From: an uncultured Erythrobacter sp. | GTDB lineage: Bacteria; Pseudomonadota; Alphaproteobacteria; Sphingomonadales; Sphingomonadaceae | NCBI RefSeq assembly: GCF_947497915.1 | Contig: NZ_CANMIJ010000001.1 | Coordinates: 1-64,000, forward strand | DNA length: 64,000 nucleotides | Direction: 5' to 3' | Shown here: positions 56,541-64,000 of the stretch, piece after piece | Layout of the letters: each line of letters opens with the position of its first letter | How positions within the stretch are numbered: position 1 is the first letter of the stretch | Notes under the pieces: model-generated | Databases searched by the model: none | The model's input: the letters and a program-made list of their open reading frames with translations, nothing else | Told to the model about the DNA's origin: nothing | Position numbers and translations under genes: made by a program

Positions 56541-56554
56541 GGACGAAGCCTTTA

Positions 56555-56797
56555 TCAGCTATCCTGCAATTTGTGCACTGCTGCGACGAGCAAGCCATAA
56601 TTTTCGATCTCGGCTTGCTGGTTCATGCTAATGATGATGTCGAATTCGTCTTCGATCTCAGCGACGAAATCCATCACTGTCAGACTGTCAAATTCGAGAT
56701 CGTTGGCAAAGGTGGTCGCCGGAGTGATCTCAACGCCCTTTTTGTTGAACGGCTCGATCAAAGCACGGATGCGCGTATCGACTTCTGCTTCGGTCAT
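56555..56797 (-). CDS. Acyl carrier protein linked to serine palmitoyltransferase
   Basis: 80 residues with the 4'-phosphopantetheine site in LEFDSLTVMDFVAEIEDEFDI (Ser about residue 38). It precedes spt by 14 bp on the same strand and probably delivers the acyl chain to SPT or a later step; it differs from the fatty-acid ACP, whose site usually reads DSLD. The partner pairing is known from sphingolipid gene clusters of sphingomonads and Caulobacter. Confidence 0.92.
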   Translation of the reverse strand: MTEAEVDTRIRALIEPFNKKGVEITPATTFANDLEFDSLTVMDFVAEIEDEFDIIISMNQQAEIENYGLLVAAVHKLQDS

Positions 56798-56939
56798 AAT
56801 GAAACGGGTACTTTCGTTTTAGATTGCAAGCATTGCATGCCACTTGAATACGGCTGCAAAGCGGCTGTGGATGCGGCTTGTCAAGTTTTGACGCGACTGG
56901 CACACATCCTTCACACGATCGATTTGGGGGTAAAGCGGC

Positions 56940-57503
56940 GTGACACAAGGTATCGGTGATACAGCGACCGGCGAGGATCTCAGTTCCGCAGGTCCGTCGG
57001 AATTTTCCGCTAATGCCATCCATCTGGCGCGTACGGCGCAGCTCAACACGCTTACGCTTTCACAAATGGCCGATCAAAAAGCCAACATCCTGATCGGTGC
57101 GACATTTGTCGTTTTTTCGCTTTCAGTGACACGTTTGATCGGAAGCGAGATAACGCTTGCCACGGTCTGCCTAGCGTTGACGGCCTTCGTATCGTCGCTG
57201 TTTGCGGTGTTGTCGGTGCTACCAACAACCCACAGAATTGATCCAAAGGATGAAAAATTCAACATCCTGTTCTTCGGCCATTTCACGGGGATGGGCGAAG
57301 AGGAGTGGAAGCGAAAATTGCTGACCGAATTTGAGCAAGACGAAACGGTCTACCGTGCGATGCTGCGCGACATATATCAAAACGGTCAGGTTCTGTACGG
57401 CAAGAAGTACCGCTATCTCGCATATGCCTACCGCATATTCTTGACCGGGCTTTTCATCACGATGGTTGTCTATGCGGGTGAATATGCCGTTTCGCTAAGC
57501 TAA
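56940..57503 (+). CDS. Pycsar-effector-like (PycTM) membrane protein, orphan
   Basis: 187 residues: LNTLTLSQMADQKANILIGATFVVFSLSV (about 38-66) is the PycTM signature, with a second helix (LATVCLALTAFVSSLFAVLSVLP) and a third near the C-terminus (FLTGLFITMVVYAGEYAV). PycTM proteins are membrane effectors of Pycsar antiphage systems, activated by cyclic UMP/CMP made by a neighbouring cyclase. No cyclase or other nucleotidyl cyclase gene is in the window. The middle part (KDEKFNILFFGHFTGMGEEEW) is soluble. GTG start with a GGGGG run upstream. Its stop overlaps that of divK. Confidence 0.8.
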   Translation: MTQGIGDTATGEDLSSAGPSEFSANAIHLARTAQLNTLTLSQMADQKANILIGATFVVFSLSVTRLIGSEITLATVCLALTAFVSSLFAVLSVLPTTHRIDPKDEKFNILFFGHFTGMGEEEWKRKLLTEFEQDETVYRAMLRDIYQNGQVLYGKKYRYLAYAYRIFLTGLFITMVVYAGEYAVSLS

Positions 57504-57868
57504 GCTGGTAAAAGCCCTCTCACTGCGTTCATGAATGGCATGATGGACACAGGCTTGGACAGATAGCCAGACGCTCCTGCTGCACGGATGCGCTCTTCAT
57601 CACCTTTGGCCGCAAAAGCCGTGACAGCGAGGACAGGGATTTGCGCAAGAAGCATATCTTGCTGCGCTGCTTCGATAAGGTCGACGCCGGAAATCCCGGG
57701 AAGCTGAATATCCATAATGATCAAATCAGGGGTGACTGAACGGGCCGTTTCGAGAACGCTTTCGCCATCAGCAACGGGCTCTACATCGAAGCCGTTGGCC
57801 TTCAACACATCGCAGAACAATTTCCGGTTGAGGTCATTATCCTCGACAACCATTATTCGCTTTGCCAC
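57500..57868 (-). CDS. divK: DivK-type single-domain response regulator
   Basis: 122 residues, a single receiver domain: acidic pocket VVEDNDLNRKLF, phosphoacceptor Asp in DLIIMDIQLPGISGVDL (about residue 53), and Lys in GYLSKPVSI (about 105). Size, sequence and the adjacent DUF3572 gene (head to head) match DivK, the cell-cycle regulator that acts on the CckA-ChpT-CtrA pathway in alphaproteobacteria. Stop codons overlap the PycTM gene by four bases. Confidence 0.88.
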   Translation of the reverse strand: MAKRIMVVEDNDLNRKLFCDVLKANGFDVEPVADGESVLETARSVTPDLIIMDIQLPGISGVDLIEAAQQDMLLAQIPVLAVTAFAAKGDEERIRAAGASGYLSKPVSIMPFMNAVRGLLPA

Positions 57869-57933
57869 TGCACGCCCCGATCCATTAAGTTTCCTTCGCT
57901 TACCCCGACCAAGAGGCCTTCACAATCCCGCTC

Positions 57934-58212
57934 ATGGACGATCCTTCGCCAGACCCTTCGGCATTATCTGCAAGCACCCTCGCGCTGGCCGTTCTGGGTT
58001 GGGTGCTAGAGAACGATAACCGCGCGGAACGTTTCCTGAGTCTGACGGGTTTAACTCCTGACGCTTTGCGCGCTGGATTGGATGATCCGTCTATCTTGGC
58101 CGCACCACTCGATTTTCTTGCCAACCACGAACCCGATCTAATCCGCGCTGCAGAGGCTTTGGCCGTTACACCGGAAGAATTGATCGCTGCCCGCCAGGAG
58201 CTATCTCGATGA
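57934..58212 (+). CDS. DUF3572 protein
   Basis: 92 residues: ALAVLGWVLENDNRAERFLSLTGLTPDALRAGLDDPSILAAPLDF is the DUF3572 pattern, found next to divK in many alphaproteobacteria. First gene of a tight five-gene operon; the HAD gene's ATG overlaps its stop (ATGA). Function unknown; the divK link is from genome context. Confidence 0.88.
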   Translation: MDDPSPDPSALSASTLALAVLGWVLENDNRAERFLSLTGLTPDALRAGLDDPSILAAPLDFLANHEPDLIRAAEALAVTPEELIAARQELSR

Positions 58213-58838
58213 GCCGCCCGCTAATTATCTCCGATTGCGACGAAGTGCTGCTGCACATGGTCGTCCCGTTCAAAGAATGGCTTGAAGAAAGCCAAGAGAT
58301 CAATTTTAACTTGGATGGAGCAAACTTTGCCGAGGCCTTGCGCTGGCAGAAGAACGGCACTTTGCTCGAAGCGCACGAAGTGTGGCGGATGCTTGGCGGG
58401 TTTTTCGACACCGAAATGGGTCGGCAACAACCAATCGCAGGGGCTGTAGAATCCATAAACACGCTTGCAGAGCATGCGGACATCGTGATCCTGACCAATC
58501 TGGTCGACAAGCGCCGGGAGATGCGCGCAGAGCAGCTTGCGGACCACGGCATTCATGCGCCTGTTTACACCAATCAAGGGCCTAAAGGTCCGGCTTTACA
58601 AAAGATTGTCGAAGAACTCGCACCGAGCCGCGCGTTCTTTATTGACGATCTGCCACAGCATCATCTCTCTGTTTCGGAAACGAAGCCAGACGTTGTACGC
58701 CTGCATATGTGCGGAGAGCCTATGGTCGCTGGTGCAATTGATTGCGCACACAAGGCTGGCCATGCTGATGCGCGGATCGACAATTGGTCTGAGGCATTGC
58801 CTTGGTTGTTGAATAAATTGGAGGAGAACCCCGCATGA
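58209..58838 (+). CDS. HAD-family hydrolase
   Basis: 209 residues. Motif I is DCDEVLLHM with the two acidic residues of HAD enzymes; motif II-like VILTNLVDKRREMRAEQL; motif IV in RAFFIDDLPQHHLSV with paired Asp. A phosphatase or related hydrolase; substrate unknown. Coupled by ATGA to both neighbours. Confidence 0.88.
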   Translation: MSRPLIISDCDEVLLHMVVPFKEWLEESQEINFNLDGANFAEALRWQKNGTLLEAHEVWRMLGGFFDTEMGRQQPIAGAVESINTLAEHADIVILTNLVDKRREMRAEQLADHGIHAPVYTNQGPKGPALQKIVEELAPSRAFFIDDLPQHHLSVSETKPDVVRLHMCGEPMVAGAIDCAHKAGHADARIDNWSEALPWLLNKLEENPA

Positions 58839-59317
58839 GTATCGAAGCACGTTTATCGCAGCTCGGCATCACATTGCCTGAGGCTGCTGCCCCAGTTGCG
58901 AGTTATCAGCCGGTTGTGGTGCATGGCGGATTTGCACATGTCTCGGGCCAGCTTCCCTTCATTGATGGCGAATTGGCAACGGGACGTTTGGGCGAGAATG
59001 TTGATCTTGATGGCGGAATGGCCGCCGCGCGCGCTTGCGGGTTAATGATTCTTGCTCAGCTCAAGTCCGCTGGCTTGCTTGATAAGGTTGAGCGGGTTGT
59101 GAAGCTGGGTGCGTTCGTCAGTTCGACGACCGATTTCACAGATCAGCCCAAGGTCGCCAATGGAGCGTCGGACCTTATGTTTGAGGTATTCGGCGAGAAA
59201 GGCCGCCATTCTCGCGCAGCTGTTGGCGTACCCGTGCTGCCGCTTGGTGCAGCCGTTGAAGTCGATGCAGTCATTGCAGTCTCTGATGTCAGGATCGCCG
59301 CATCCCTCGCTGGTTAA
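58835..59317 (+). CDS. RidA/YjgF-family protein
   Basis: 160 residues. Contains HGGFAHVSGQLPFIDGELATGRLG, DLDGGMAAARACGLMILAQLKSAG and SRAAVGVPVLPLGAAVEVDAV, typical of RidA. Family members hydrolyse reactive enamine/imine intermediates from PLP enzymes; this longer form belongs to the subfamily with about 150-160 residues. ATG overlaps the HAD stop. The next gene begins within or just after its stop. Confidence 0.9.
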   Translation: MSIEARLSQLGITLPEAAAPVASYQPVVVHGGFAHVSGQLPFIDGELATGRLGENVDLDGGMAAARACGLMILAQLKSAGLLDKVERVVKLGAFVSSTTDFTDQPKVANGASDLMFEVFGEKGRHSRAAVGVPVLPLGAAVEVDAVIAVSDVRIAASLAG

Positions 59318-59343
59318 CTGATTGGGAATATGCCCATCGCGGC

Positions 59344-60015
59344 TTGCATGGAAAGGGCGCGCCGGAAAACTCGCTCGCAGCAGCCGAGGCAGCTATTGCG
59401 GCGGGGATGGGCATTGAATGCGATATTCAACGCAGCTCCGACGACGTGGCGATGGTGTTTCACGACTGGGATGTTGAAAGATTGACTGGCGAGCAGGGGC
59501 AAACTGGCTCGATGCCGGCCGCCTTCCTGTCAGAATTGCAGTATCAAGCGAGCCGTGAAAAGCCTGCATCGCTTGCGCAACTCCTGCGGCTGATCGCAGG
59601 GCGTGTGCCCCTATTGATCGAGATCAAATCAAAGCCGGGATATGATGTCGAGCGCAGCTGTGAAATAGTCAGCTATGCTGTCGCTGCATATTCGGGCGAC
59701 GTAGCGATCATGAGTTTTGATCCACGTGTCGCCGCTTGGGTTCGCGCGAACTCTCCGCAAACATGCTGCGGATTGGTGATGCGCGAAGATGAGCATGGCT
59801 ACACGCAAACTGCTGCGGAGCGCTGGGAAGCATTTGAGCATGCTCAGCCCGACTTCCTTGCCTATCACATCGCAGCCCTTCCCAATGATTGGGTCGCAGG
59901 TCTGCGCGAAAACGGATTGCCAATCTTAAGCTGGACGGTGAATTCGCCCAACACTCGGGCGCGGGCATTGGCACATGTTGATGCATTGGTAAGCGAAGGG
60001 GCAGGCCTACCTTGA
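59344..60015 (+). CDS. Glycerophosphodiester phosphodiesterase
   Basis: The TTG at 59344 is the only in-frame ATG/GTG/TTG, but it cannot be the real start: the frame upstream reads ...WLTDWEYAHRGLHGKG, and the AHRG with the catalytic His-Arg lies before the TTG. The downstream part shows ECDIQRS, FHDWDVERLTGE and LIEIKSK (metal and catalytic acidic residues and His). The true start is probably around 59302 (an ATC codon 8 bases after AGGA) or translation begins by a coupled mechanism from the RidA stop. The enzyme cleaves glycerophosphodiesters to glycerol 3-phosphate and an alcohol. It overlaps the GNAT start in TTGA. Confidence 0.82.
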   Translation: MHGKGAPENSLAAAEAAIAAGMGIECDIQRSSDDVAMVFHDWDVERLTGEQGQTGSMPAAFLSELQYQASREKPASLAQLLRLIAGRVPLLIEIKSKPGYDVERSCEIVSYAVAAYSGDVAIMSFDPRVAAWVRANSPQTCCGLVMREDEHGYTQTAAERWEAFEHAQPDFLAYHIAALPNDWVAGLRENGLPILSWTVNSPNTRARALAHVDALVSEGAGLP

Positions 60016-61166
60016 GCGACGCCGATCTTCCAGAAAGCGAACTTACAGTGCGTCTCTCGCCTTCTGTGGGCTCGTTTGAGCGCGACGACTGGAACGCGCT
60101 TGTTGGAACGGATAATCCATTTGTCAGTCACGAATTTCTAACCGCAATGGAAGATTCAGGCAGCGTCGGTGAAGGCACTGGCTGGGACCCTGTTCCGATT
60201 GTCATCACCGATGAAGCAGGCAAGTTGCTGGCCGCTATGCCAAGTTATGCGAAGGGCCATAGCCAAGGCGAATATGTTTTCGACCATTCATGGGCAGACG
60301 CATTGCACCGCGCTGGCGGCCAATACTATCCAAAGCTGCAAATCGCATCGCCCTTTACACCTGCCAGCGGCCCTAGGTTGCTGTTATCAAATGATGCGCT
60401 CGCCCCGCACTTGCTGAAGGGCGCTGAGGCGGTGTGCTTGCAGAACAACCTTTCTTCGGCACATGCGACCTTTATTGAGCCAGACCAGATCCCGCTGTTT
60501 GAGGCAGGTGACTGGCTCATCCGCGATGACATCCAGTTCCATTGGCTCAATCGCGGCTACGATAATTTCGATGGTTTTCTGGCTGCGCTAACATCCCGAA
60601 AGCGCAAGGATTTGCGGAAAGAGCGCGCCAAAGCTGTCGAGGGCTTACGTATTGCGCGCCTCAAAGGCGAGGATATCAAACAAGAGCACTGGGACGCATT
60701 TTGGGTGTTCTATCAAGATACCGGCGCGCGCAAATGGGGTACGCCTTATCTGACCAGAGAAGCCTTCACGCTGCTAGGTGAACGAATGGGCGATCAGATG
60801 ATCCTGATCTTAGCCTATGATGACGGTGTACCTGTTGCGGGCGCGCTCAATTTCATAGGGTCAGAAGCTCTTTACGGTCGATATTGGGGCTGCACGAAAG
60901 ACGTGCGCTTCTTGCATTTTGAGCTGTGCTATTATCAGGCGATCGATATCGCAATTGAGCTTGGCCTGCCGCGAGTCGAGGCGGGGGCACAGGGCGGGCA
61001 TAAATTGGCCCGCGGATATGAGCCGGTTCAAACGCATTCAGCGCACTGGCTGGCTGAACCCGGGTTTAAAGCGGCGGTTGCCGATTTTCTCGCGCGGGAA
61101 CGCGAAGGCGTGGCCACAGATCAACTCTATCTAGGCGATAGAACACCCTTCAAAGCCAAGGACTAG
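60012..61166 (+). CDS. GNAT-family acetyltransferase (COG3146-like)
   Basis: 384 residues. The size and segments EVDWNALVGTDNPFVSHEFL-type start (ERDDWNALVGTDNPFVSHEF), FHWLNRGYDNFDGFLAALTSRKRKDLRKER and GCTKDVRFLHFELCYYQAIDIAIELGLPRVEAGAQG fit the COG3146 group of GNAT-fold proteins, sometimes annotated as peptidoglycan-related. Its true acceptor is unknown. TTG start overlapping the GDPD stop (TTGA). Last gene of the operon; its stop overlaps the convergent Sel1 gene in CTAG. Confidence 0.85.
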   Translation: MSDADLPESELTVRLSPSVGSFERDDWNALVGTDNPFVSHEFLTAMEDSGSVGEGTGWDPVPIVITDEAGKLLAAMPSYAKGHSQGEYVFDHSWADALHRAGGQYYPKLQIASPFTPASGPRLLLSNDALAPHLLKGAEAVCLQNNLSSAHATFIEPDQIPLFEAGDWLIRDDIQFHWLNRGYDNFDGFLAALTSRKRKDLRKERAKAVEGLRIARLKGEDIKQEHWDAFWVFYQDTGARKWGTPYLTREAFTLLGERMGDQMILILAYDDGVPVAGALNFIGSEALYGRYWGCTKDVRFLHFELCYYQAIDIAIELGLPRVEAGAQGGHKLARGYEPVQTHSAHWLAEPGFKAAVADFLAREREGVATDQLYLGDRTPFKAKD

Positions 61167-61492
61167 GCTGCTTTTTTACGCTCGTCGCTAAGCCATTGGC
61201 GTGCACGGCGCTGGGCTTCAGAGATTTCGCGTGCGGTCATTTCATCCGACACATCTGCGCGGCACCAAGCAGCTTCTTCATGGCCGCGTGACGCAGCGAT
61301 GTTGAACCATTTGTGCGCTTCGATGAGATCGCATGTCACACCGCCTGAACCTGTCGAAAAAGCGACGCCAAGATCGAACAGAGCAGCATTGTCACCGTTC
61401 GATGCCGCGGCAAGGCACTTGGCCACAACCATATCAACATCAGCGCTATGGGCTGTTTCGTATTCGCCCCCGTTAAGCGGTGTAAGTTTCAT
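61163..61492 (-). CDS. Sel1-like repeat protein
   Basis: 109 residues. NGDNAALFDLGVAFSTGSGGVTCDLIEAHKWFNIAASRGHEEAA contains one to two Sel1-like (TPR-type) repeats, used for protein contacts. No partner is indicated. Its stop is shared with the convergent GNAT gene in a CTAG palindrome. Confidence 0.8.
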   Translation of the reverse strand: MKLTPLNGGEYETAHSADVDMVVAKCLAAASNGDNAALFDLGVAFSTGSGGVTCDLIEAHKWFNIAASRGHEEAAWCRADVSDEMTAREISEAQRRARQWLSDERKKAA

Positions 61493-61808
61493 TTCCTATT
61501 CCCCATTTCTATGTCGATCCTGCCCCCTCGCAGATCGGCTGAACACAGAAGTCGCGGAACATGGTCAACAAATGGTTAACGCGGATAAAGCTTTTACATA
61601 ATTTACCTTAACCACGATCTCACGAGCCCCTAAGATTCGCCAAACCTGCCGATTGCTGGGGTTCTATTTTGAAAGCGACTTGTGCCGTAGGGGCACCTTG
61701 CCTATAGGCCCGCCAAGCATCGAGTTGCTGGGGGAAAGCGGAGGATTGAATTCAATCCGCCGTTTGATGGGACAGTCTCGCGGGAAGTGATTGGGATAAG
61801 AGGATCAC
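61493..61808. other. Intergenic region upstream of dksA, with CtrA-like half-sites
   Basis: 316 bp with no gene seen. It contains ATGGTTAAC (61572-61580; TTAACCAT on the minus strand), a related ATGGTCAAC (61561-61569) and TTAACCAC (61608-61615), similar to half-sites of the CtrA consensus TTAA-N7-TTAA/TTAACCAT. The first two form a direct repeat 11 bp apart. Promoters for the Sel1 gene and dksA are expected here. Confidence 0.4.
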
Positions 61809-62267
61809 ATGGCCACGGCGGCGTCTAAAGAAACGAAAATTCTCGAGAAATCGAAGAGTATGCTCGCGCCGGATTACGTTCCGAGCGAAAAAGAAGAGTA
61901 TATGAACGACAAGCATCGGGCCTATTTCCAGATGCTTTTGATCGAATGGAAACAGTCGATCCGGCTGGCGGCCGATCAAACACTACAATCGCTGGCTGAT
62001 GGCCCGATCCGCGAGGCGGATCTAAACGACCGCGCATCGAGTGAAACCGATTGGGGCATCGAACTGCGTACCCGCGACAGGCAGCGCAAACTTGTGTCGA
62101 AAATCGAATCTGCTCTGCGCCGCCTTGATGAGGGCGAGTATGGCTATTGCGAGGTAACTGGCGATCCCATCGGCCTGCGCCGCCTTATTGCGCGGCCAGT
62201 CGCCACAATGACTGTCGAAGCACAGGAAGCGCACGAGCGGCGCGAGAAAGTTTCGCGCGACAAGTGA
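61809..62267 (+). CDS. dksA: RNA polymerase-binding protein DksA
   Basis: 152 residues. Coiled-coil region (about 25-95, YFQMLLIEWKQSIRLAADQT, LRTRDRQRKLVSKIESALRRLDEGEYG), then the finger region YCEVTGDPIGLRRLIARPVATMTVEAQEAHERRE. Only one of the four zinc cysteines remains, as in many alphaproteobacterial DksA. It binds the secondary channel of RNA polymerase and works with ppGpp. AGAGGATC lies before the ATG. Confidence 0.93.
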   Translation: MATAASKETKILEKSKSMLAPDYVPSEKEEYMNDKHRAYFQMLLIEWKQSIRLAADQTLQSLADGPIREADLNDRASSETDWGIELRTRDRQRKLVSKIESALRRLDEGEYGYCEVTGDPIGLRRLIARPVATMTVEAQEAHERREKVSRDK

Positions 62268-62486
62268 CCCGCGCTCGCCGGCGCGAAACCATTATAGCAT
62301 ATTGGCATCTGTCCGTGTCAGTTTGGGACGGACAAAGCATCGCTCTGTCCGGCCGATGTAAAATTTACGATGCATTTACTTCGAAAATCTAGCTCGAACT
62401 TACGCGGTGGCCTTCAAGCCCGATTGGGATGAAGGGATAAATACCGCTGGTGGATTAACTGTAAGCGCCAAGGAGGCGATCCGAAG

Positions 62487-62864
62487 ATGTCAGCTGTAGA
62501 AACAAGAACGGTGTCACGTGACAGCCTGTTTTTGCTCGCCAGCATCCGGGTGGAACAAGACAGCGACGTGCATAAAGTGCGTGTGCGCAACCTTTCAGAC
62601 GGCGGGATGATGGGTGAGGGTAACCTTCGGGTGAAGCGCGGCAACCGGCTCGAAATCGAGCTTCGGAATGTTGGCAAGATCGAAGGCAGCGTAGCCTGGG
62701 TTCAAGACAACCGTTTTGGTATCGCCTTCGATGATGAAATCGACTCAACGCAAGCGCGAAAACCTAAGGTGGAGATGGATTCGCCAGGAGTGACCACTGC
62801 GGAAAGCTCGTACGCGCACCGCGCGCCAACTGCGCCAGAGCCGCAAAAGCTTCGTAAAATCTGA
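62487..62864 (+). CDS. PilZ-domain protein
   Basis: 125 residues. VRVRNLSDGGMMGEGNLRVKRGNRLEIELRNVGKIEGSVAWVQDNRFGIAFDDE is a PilZ fold: the NLSDGGM (D/NxSxxG-type) motif is present, but the upstream RxxxR of c-di-GMP binders is not clearly conserved. So it may bind c-di-GMP weakly or act as a non-binding PilZ protein. No flagellar or polysaccharide genes nearby. Isolated. Confidence 0.85.
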   Translation: MSAVETRTVSRDSLFLLASIRVEQDSDVHKVRVRNLSDGGMMGEGNLRVKRGNRLEIELRNVGKIEGSVAWVQDNRFGIAFDDEIDSTQARKPKVEMDSPGVTTAESSYAHRAPTAPEPQKLRKI

Positions 62865-62933
62865 TCATCACAGTTTTGAGCGGCTCACAAAGAGGCGCTG
62901 ACCTATTTGCTGCAAGCTGCTAGGCCTTGCAGT

Positions 62934-64000
62934 GTGAAGCGATTCCTCTGCCTTGCCGCGCTTTCTGTTGCGCTTTCGTCCTGTGGCCCCTCTGCGGATT
63001 CTGGGCCGATTGATATCGCCATCCTTGGTGAGCCCGAAAGCCTCTTTCAGCAAGGCGTCAGGCTCTCACCAGCGTCCCAGCATGTGCGTGCGGCTTCTTT
63101 TGAGGGGCTCGTTGCGCTTGATCCTACTGGTCAAATTGTGCCTGCCATTGCGGAGCGCTGGATCGTAACTGATGATGGCCGCAGTTATATTTTTCGGCTT
63201 CGTAACACGGATTGGCCCGATGGTGAGGAAATCACGGCGCGCGATATTCAGATGTTGCTGCGCGATACGATTTCACGGCTGGAGGGGACATCGCTTGGGC
63301 TAGACCTCGCGAAAGTCGTGGAGGTCCGCGCGATGACTGGCCGCGTCGTCGAAGTCCAACTTTCCAGTCCCATGCCGGAATTTCTTCGTTTGCTGGCGCA
63401 GCCTGAACTTGGGTTTGTAAAAAGCGGCAGCGGTGCCGGGCCAATGGTCGCCTCGCGCGATGATGATGCCCCAATGGTCCGATTGAGCGCGCTTCCGCCG
63501 CAGGCCCGCGGACTTCCTGCCCGAGAAAACTGGGAGGAGCTTGCTCGCACGCTCACCGTTCGGGCAATGCCTGCTGAAAGCGCGGTTCAGGCATTTACAA
63601 AAGGCGAAATCGACCTTTTACTGAATGGCCGATTGTCTAGTTTCCCGCTTGCGCAATTGGGGCCGCTGTCTCGCGGTGCCGTCCAAGTTGATCCGGCGCT
63701 TGGCCTGTTCGGGTTGGTCATCCGAAACGATAGTGGATTTTTGGCTGACCCTTCACGGCGTGAAGCGCTTTCCATGGCGATTGATCGCGGTTCTCTGATC
63801 GAACCATTCGGGCTTGGCGGATGGCAGCCCACGACATGGATCATCCCGCCTACGCTTTTCACAGCGCCGGCATATCCATCATCGCGCTGGGACTCCCTGT
63901 CTTTCGAAGAACGCCAGACCATGGCGGCGGCTCGCATTGCCGCATGGGAATCGTCAAGCGGAGAAGACGCCGAGCTTCGAATCGGCTTGCCCAAAGGGCC
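62934..64000 (+). CDS. ABC transporter substrate-binding lipoprotein, family 5 (3'-truncated)
   Basis: Open from GTG 62934 to the right edge of the window (355 residues seen; family 5 proteins are about 500). Signal peptide ends in a lipobox (LSVALSSCGPS). The mature part has EPESLFQQGVRL and FEGLVALDPTGQIVPAIAERWIVTDDGRSYIFRLRN, the family 5 (peptide/nickel/oligopeptide) pattern, with WPDGEEITARDIQMLLRDTI. Its transporter genes should lie to the right. A TTG at 62907 is in frame but lacks the lipoprotein signal. Ligand unknown. Confidence 0.88.
   Translation, partial: MKRFLCLAALSVALSSCGPSADSGPIDIAILGEPESLFQQGVRLSPASQHVRAASFEGLVALDPTGQIVPAIAERWIVTDDGRSYIFRLRNTDWPDGEEITARDIQMLLRDTISRLEGTSLGLDLAKVVEVRAMTGRVVEVQLSSPMPEFLRLLAQPELGFVKSGSGAGPMVASRDDDAPMVRLSALPPQARGLPARENWEELARTLTVRAMPAESAVQAFTKGEIDLLLNGRLSSFPLAQLGPLSRGAVQVDPALGLFGLVIRNDSGFLADPSRREALSMAIDRGSLIEPFGLGGWQPTTWIIPPTLFTAPAYPSSRWDSLSFEERQTMAAARIAAWESSSGEDAELRIGLPKG

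Noticed and set aside
61650-61790. Small structured RNA in the dksA upstream region
   Set aside because: Several GC-rich stretches but no consistent stem or promoter/terminator pair could be found by eye.
62311-62331. GTCCG/CGGAC hairpin downstream of dksA as a terminator
   Set aside because: Only five bases in the stem with an 11-base loop and no T-run after it.

Overview
The window looks like a chromosomal piece of an alphaproteobacterium of the order Sphingomonadales, most likely Erythrobacteraceae or a close relative (inference). The pointers are a serine palmitoyltransferase with its own acyl carrier protein (sphingolipid synthesis, typical of sphingomonads), a DivK-type regulator next to a DUF3572 gene, an alphaproteobacterial DksA with one zinc-finger cysteine, a TonB/ExbB/multi-ExbD cluster, and an RcGTA-like gene transfer agent cluster. 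No tRNA, rRNA, insertion sequence, integrase or CRISPR array was seen.

Layout. 1-4.6 kb: a membrane protein with a Pro-Glu repeat (cut by the left edge), a DUF2059-like secreted protein and an Lhr-like DEXH helicase. 4.6-7.9 kb, minus strand: tonB, exbB and three exbD genes. 8.2-15.2 kb: a secreted protein, homoserine dehydrogenase, class II fructose-bisphosphatase, PRPP synthase, an AraC-type regulator and a histidinol-phosphatase-like enzyme. 15.3-23.2 kb: rpmI-rplT, two tandem AraC-type paralogues, pheS-pheT and prfC. 23.2-26.7 kb: a hydrolase, a flavin-oxidoreductase-like protein, then glnK-amtB behind a near-perfect sigma-54 promoter. 26.7-31.7 kb: a GMC oxidoreductase, a sterol-desaturase-like enzyme, an exported M20 peptidase and a DUF442-type phosphatase. 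31.9-40.7 kb: a double cold-shock-domain protein with a Gly/Arg/Asp-rich N-terminus, argD-argF, hslO, queC, an MFS transporter, a lipoprotein Cu/Zn superoxide dismutase and an OmpA-like porin. 40.9-54.4 kb, minus strand: the GTA cluster from terminase to a DUF2793 protein. 54.6-64 kb: a YqaA-like membrane protein, spt-acp, an orphan Pycsar-effector-like (PycTM) protein, divK, a tightly coupled five-gene operon (DUF3572, HAD, RidA, GDPD, GNAT), a Sel1-like protein, dksA, a PilZ protein and the start of an ABC solute-binding lipoprotein.

The most interesting region is the GTA cluster. It has all main head and tail modules in RcGTA order, with most stop and start codons overlapping. Two things stand out. 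Hairpins resembling intrinsic terminators lie on the coding strand directly before gp1 and before the major capsid gene, and a double GC-rich inverted repeat follows the capsid gene; this suggests attenuation or stoichiometry control of GTA production. Also, the gp15-like protein is short and seems to lack the internal TIM-barrel region known from RcGTA gp15, whereas the gp12-like (DUF2460) protein carries a long N-terminal extension that reads like a TIM-barrel/tail-sheath module. Other items of interest are the orphan PycTM gene, a glycerophosphodiesterase whose catalytic His-Arg motif lies upstream of its only in-frame ATG/GTG/TTG start, and convergent gene pairs whose stop codons overlap in four bases.
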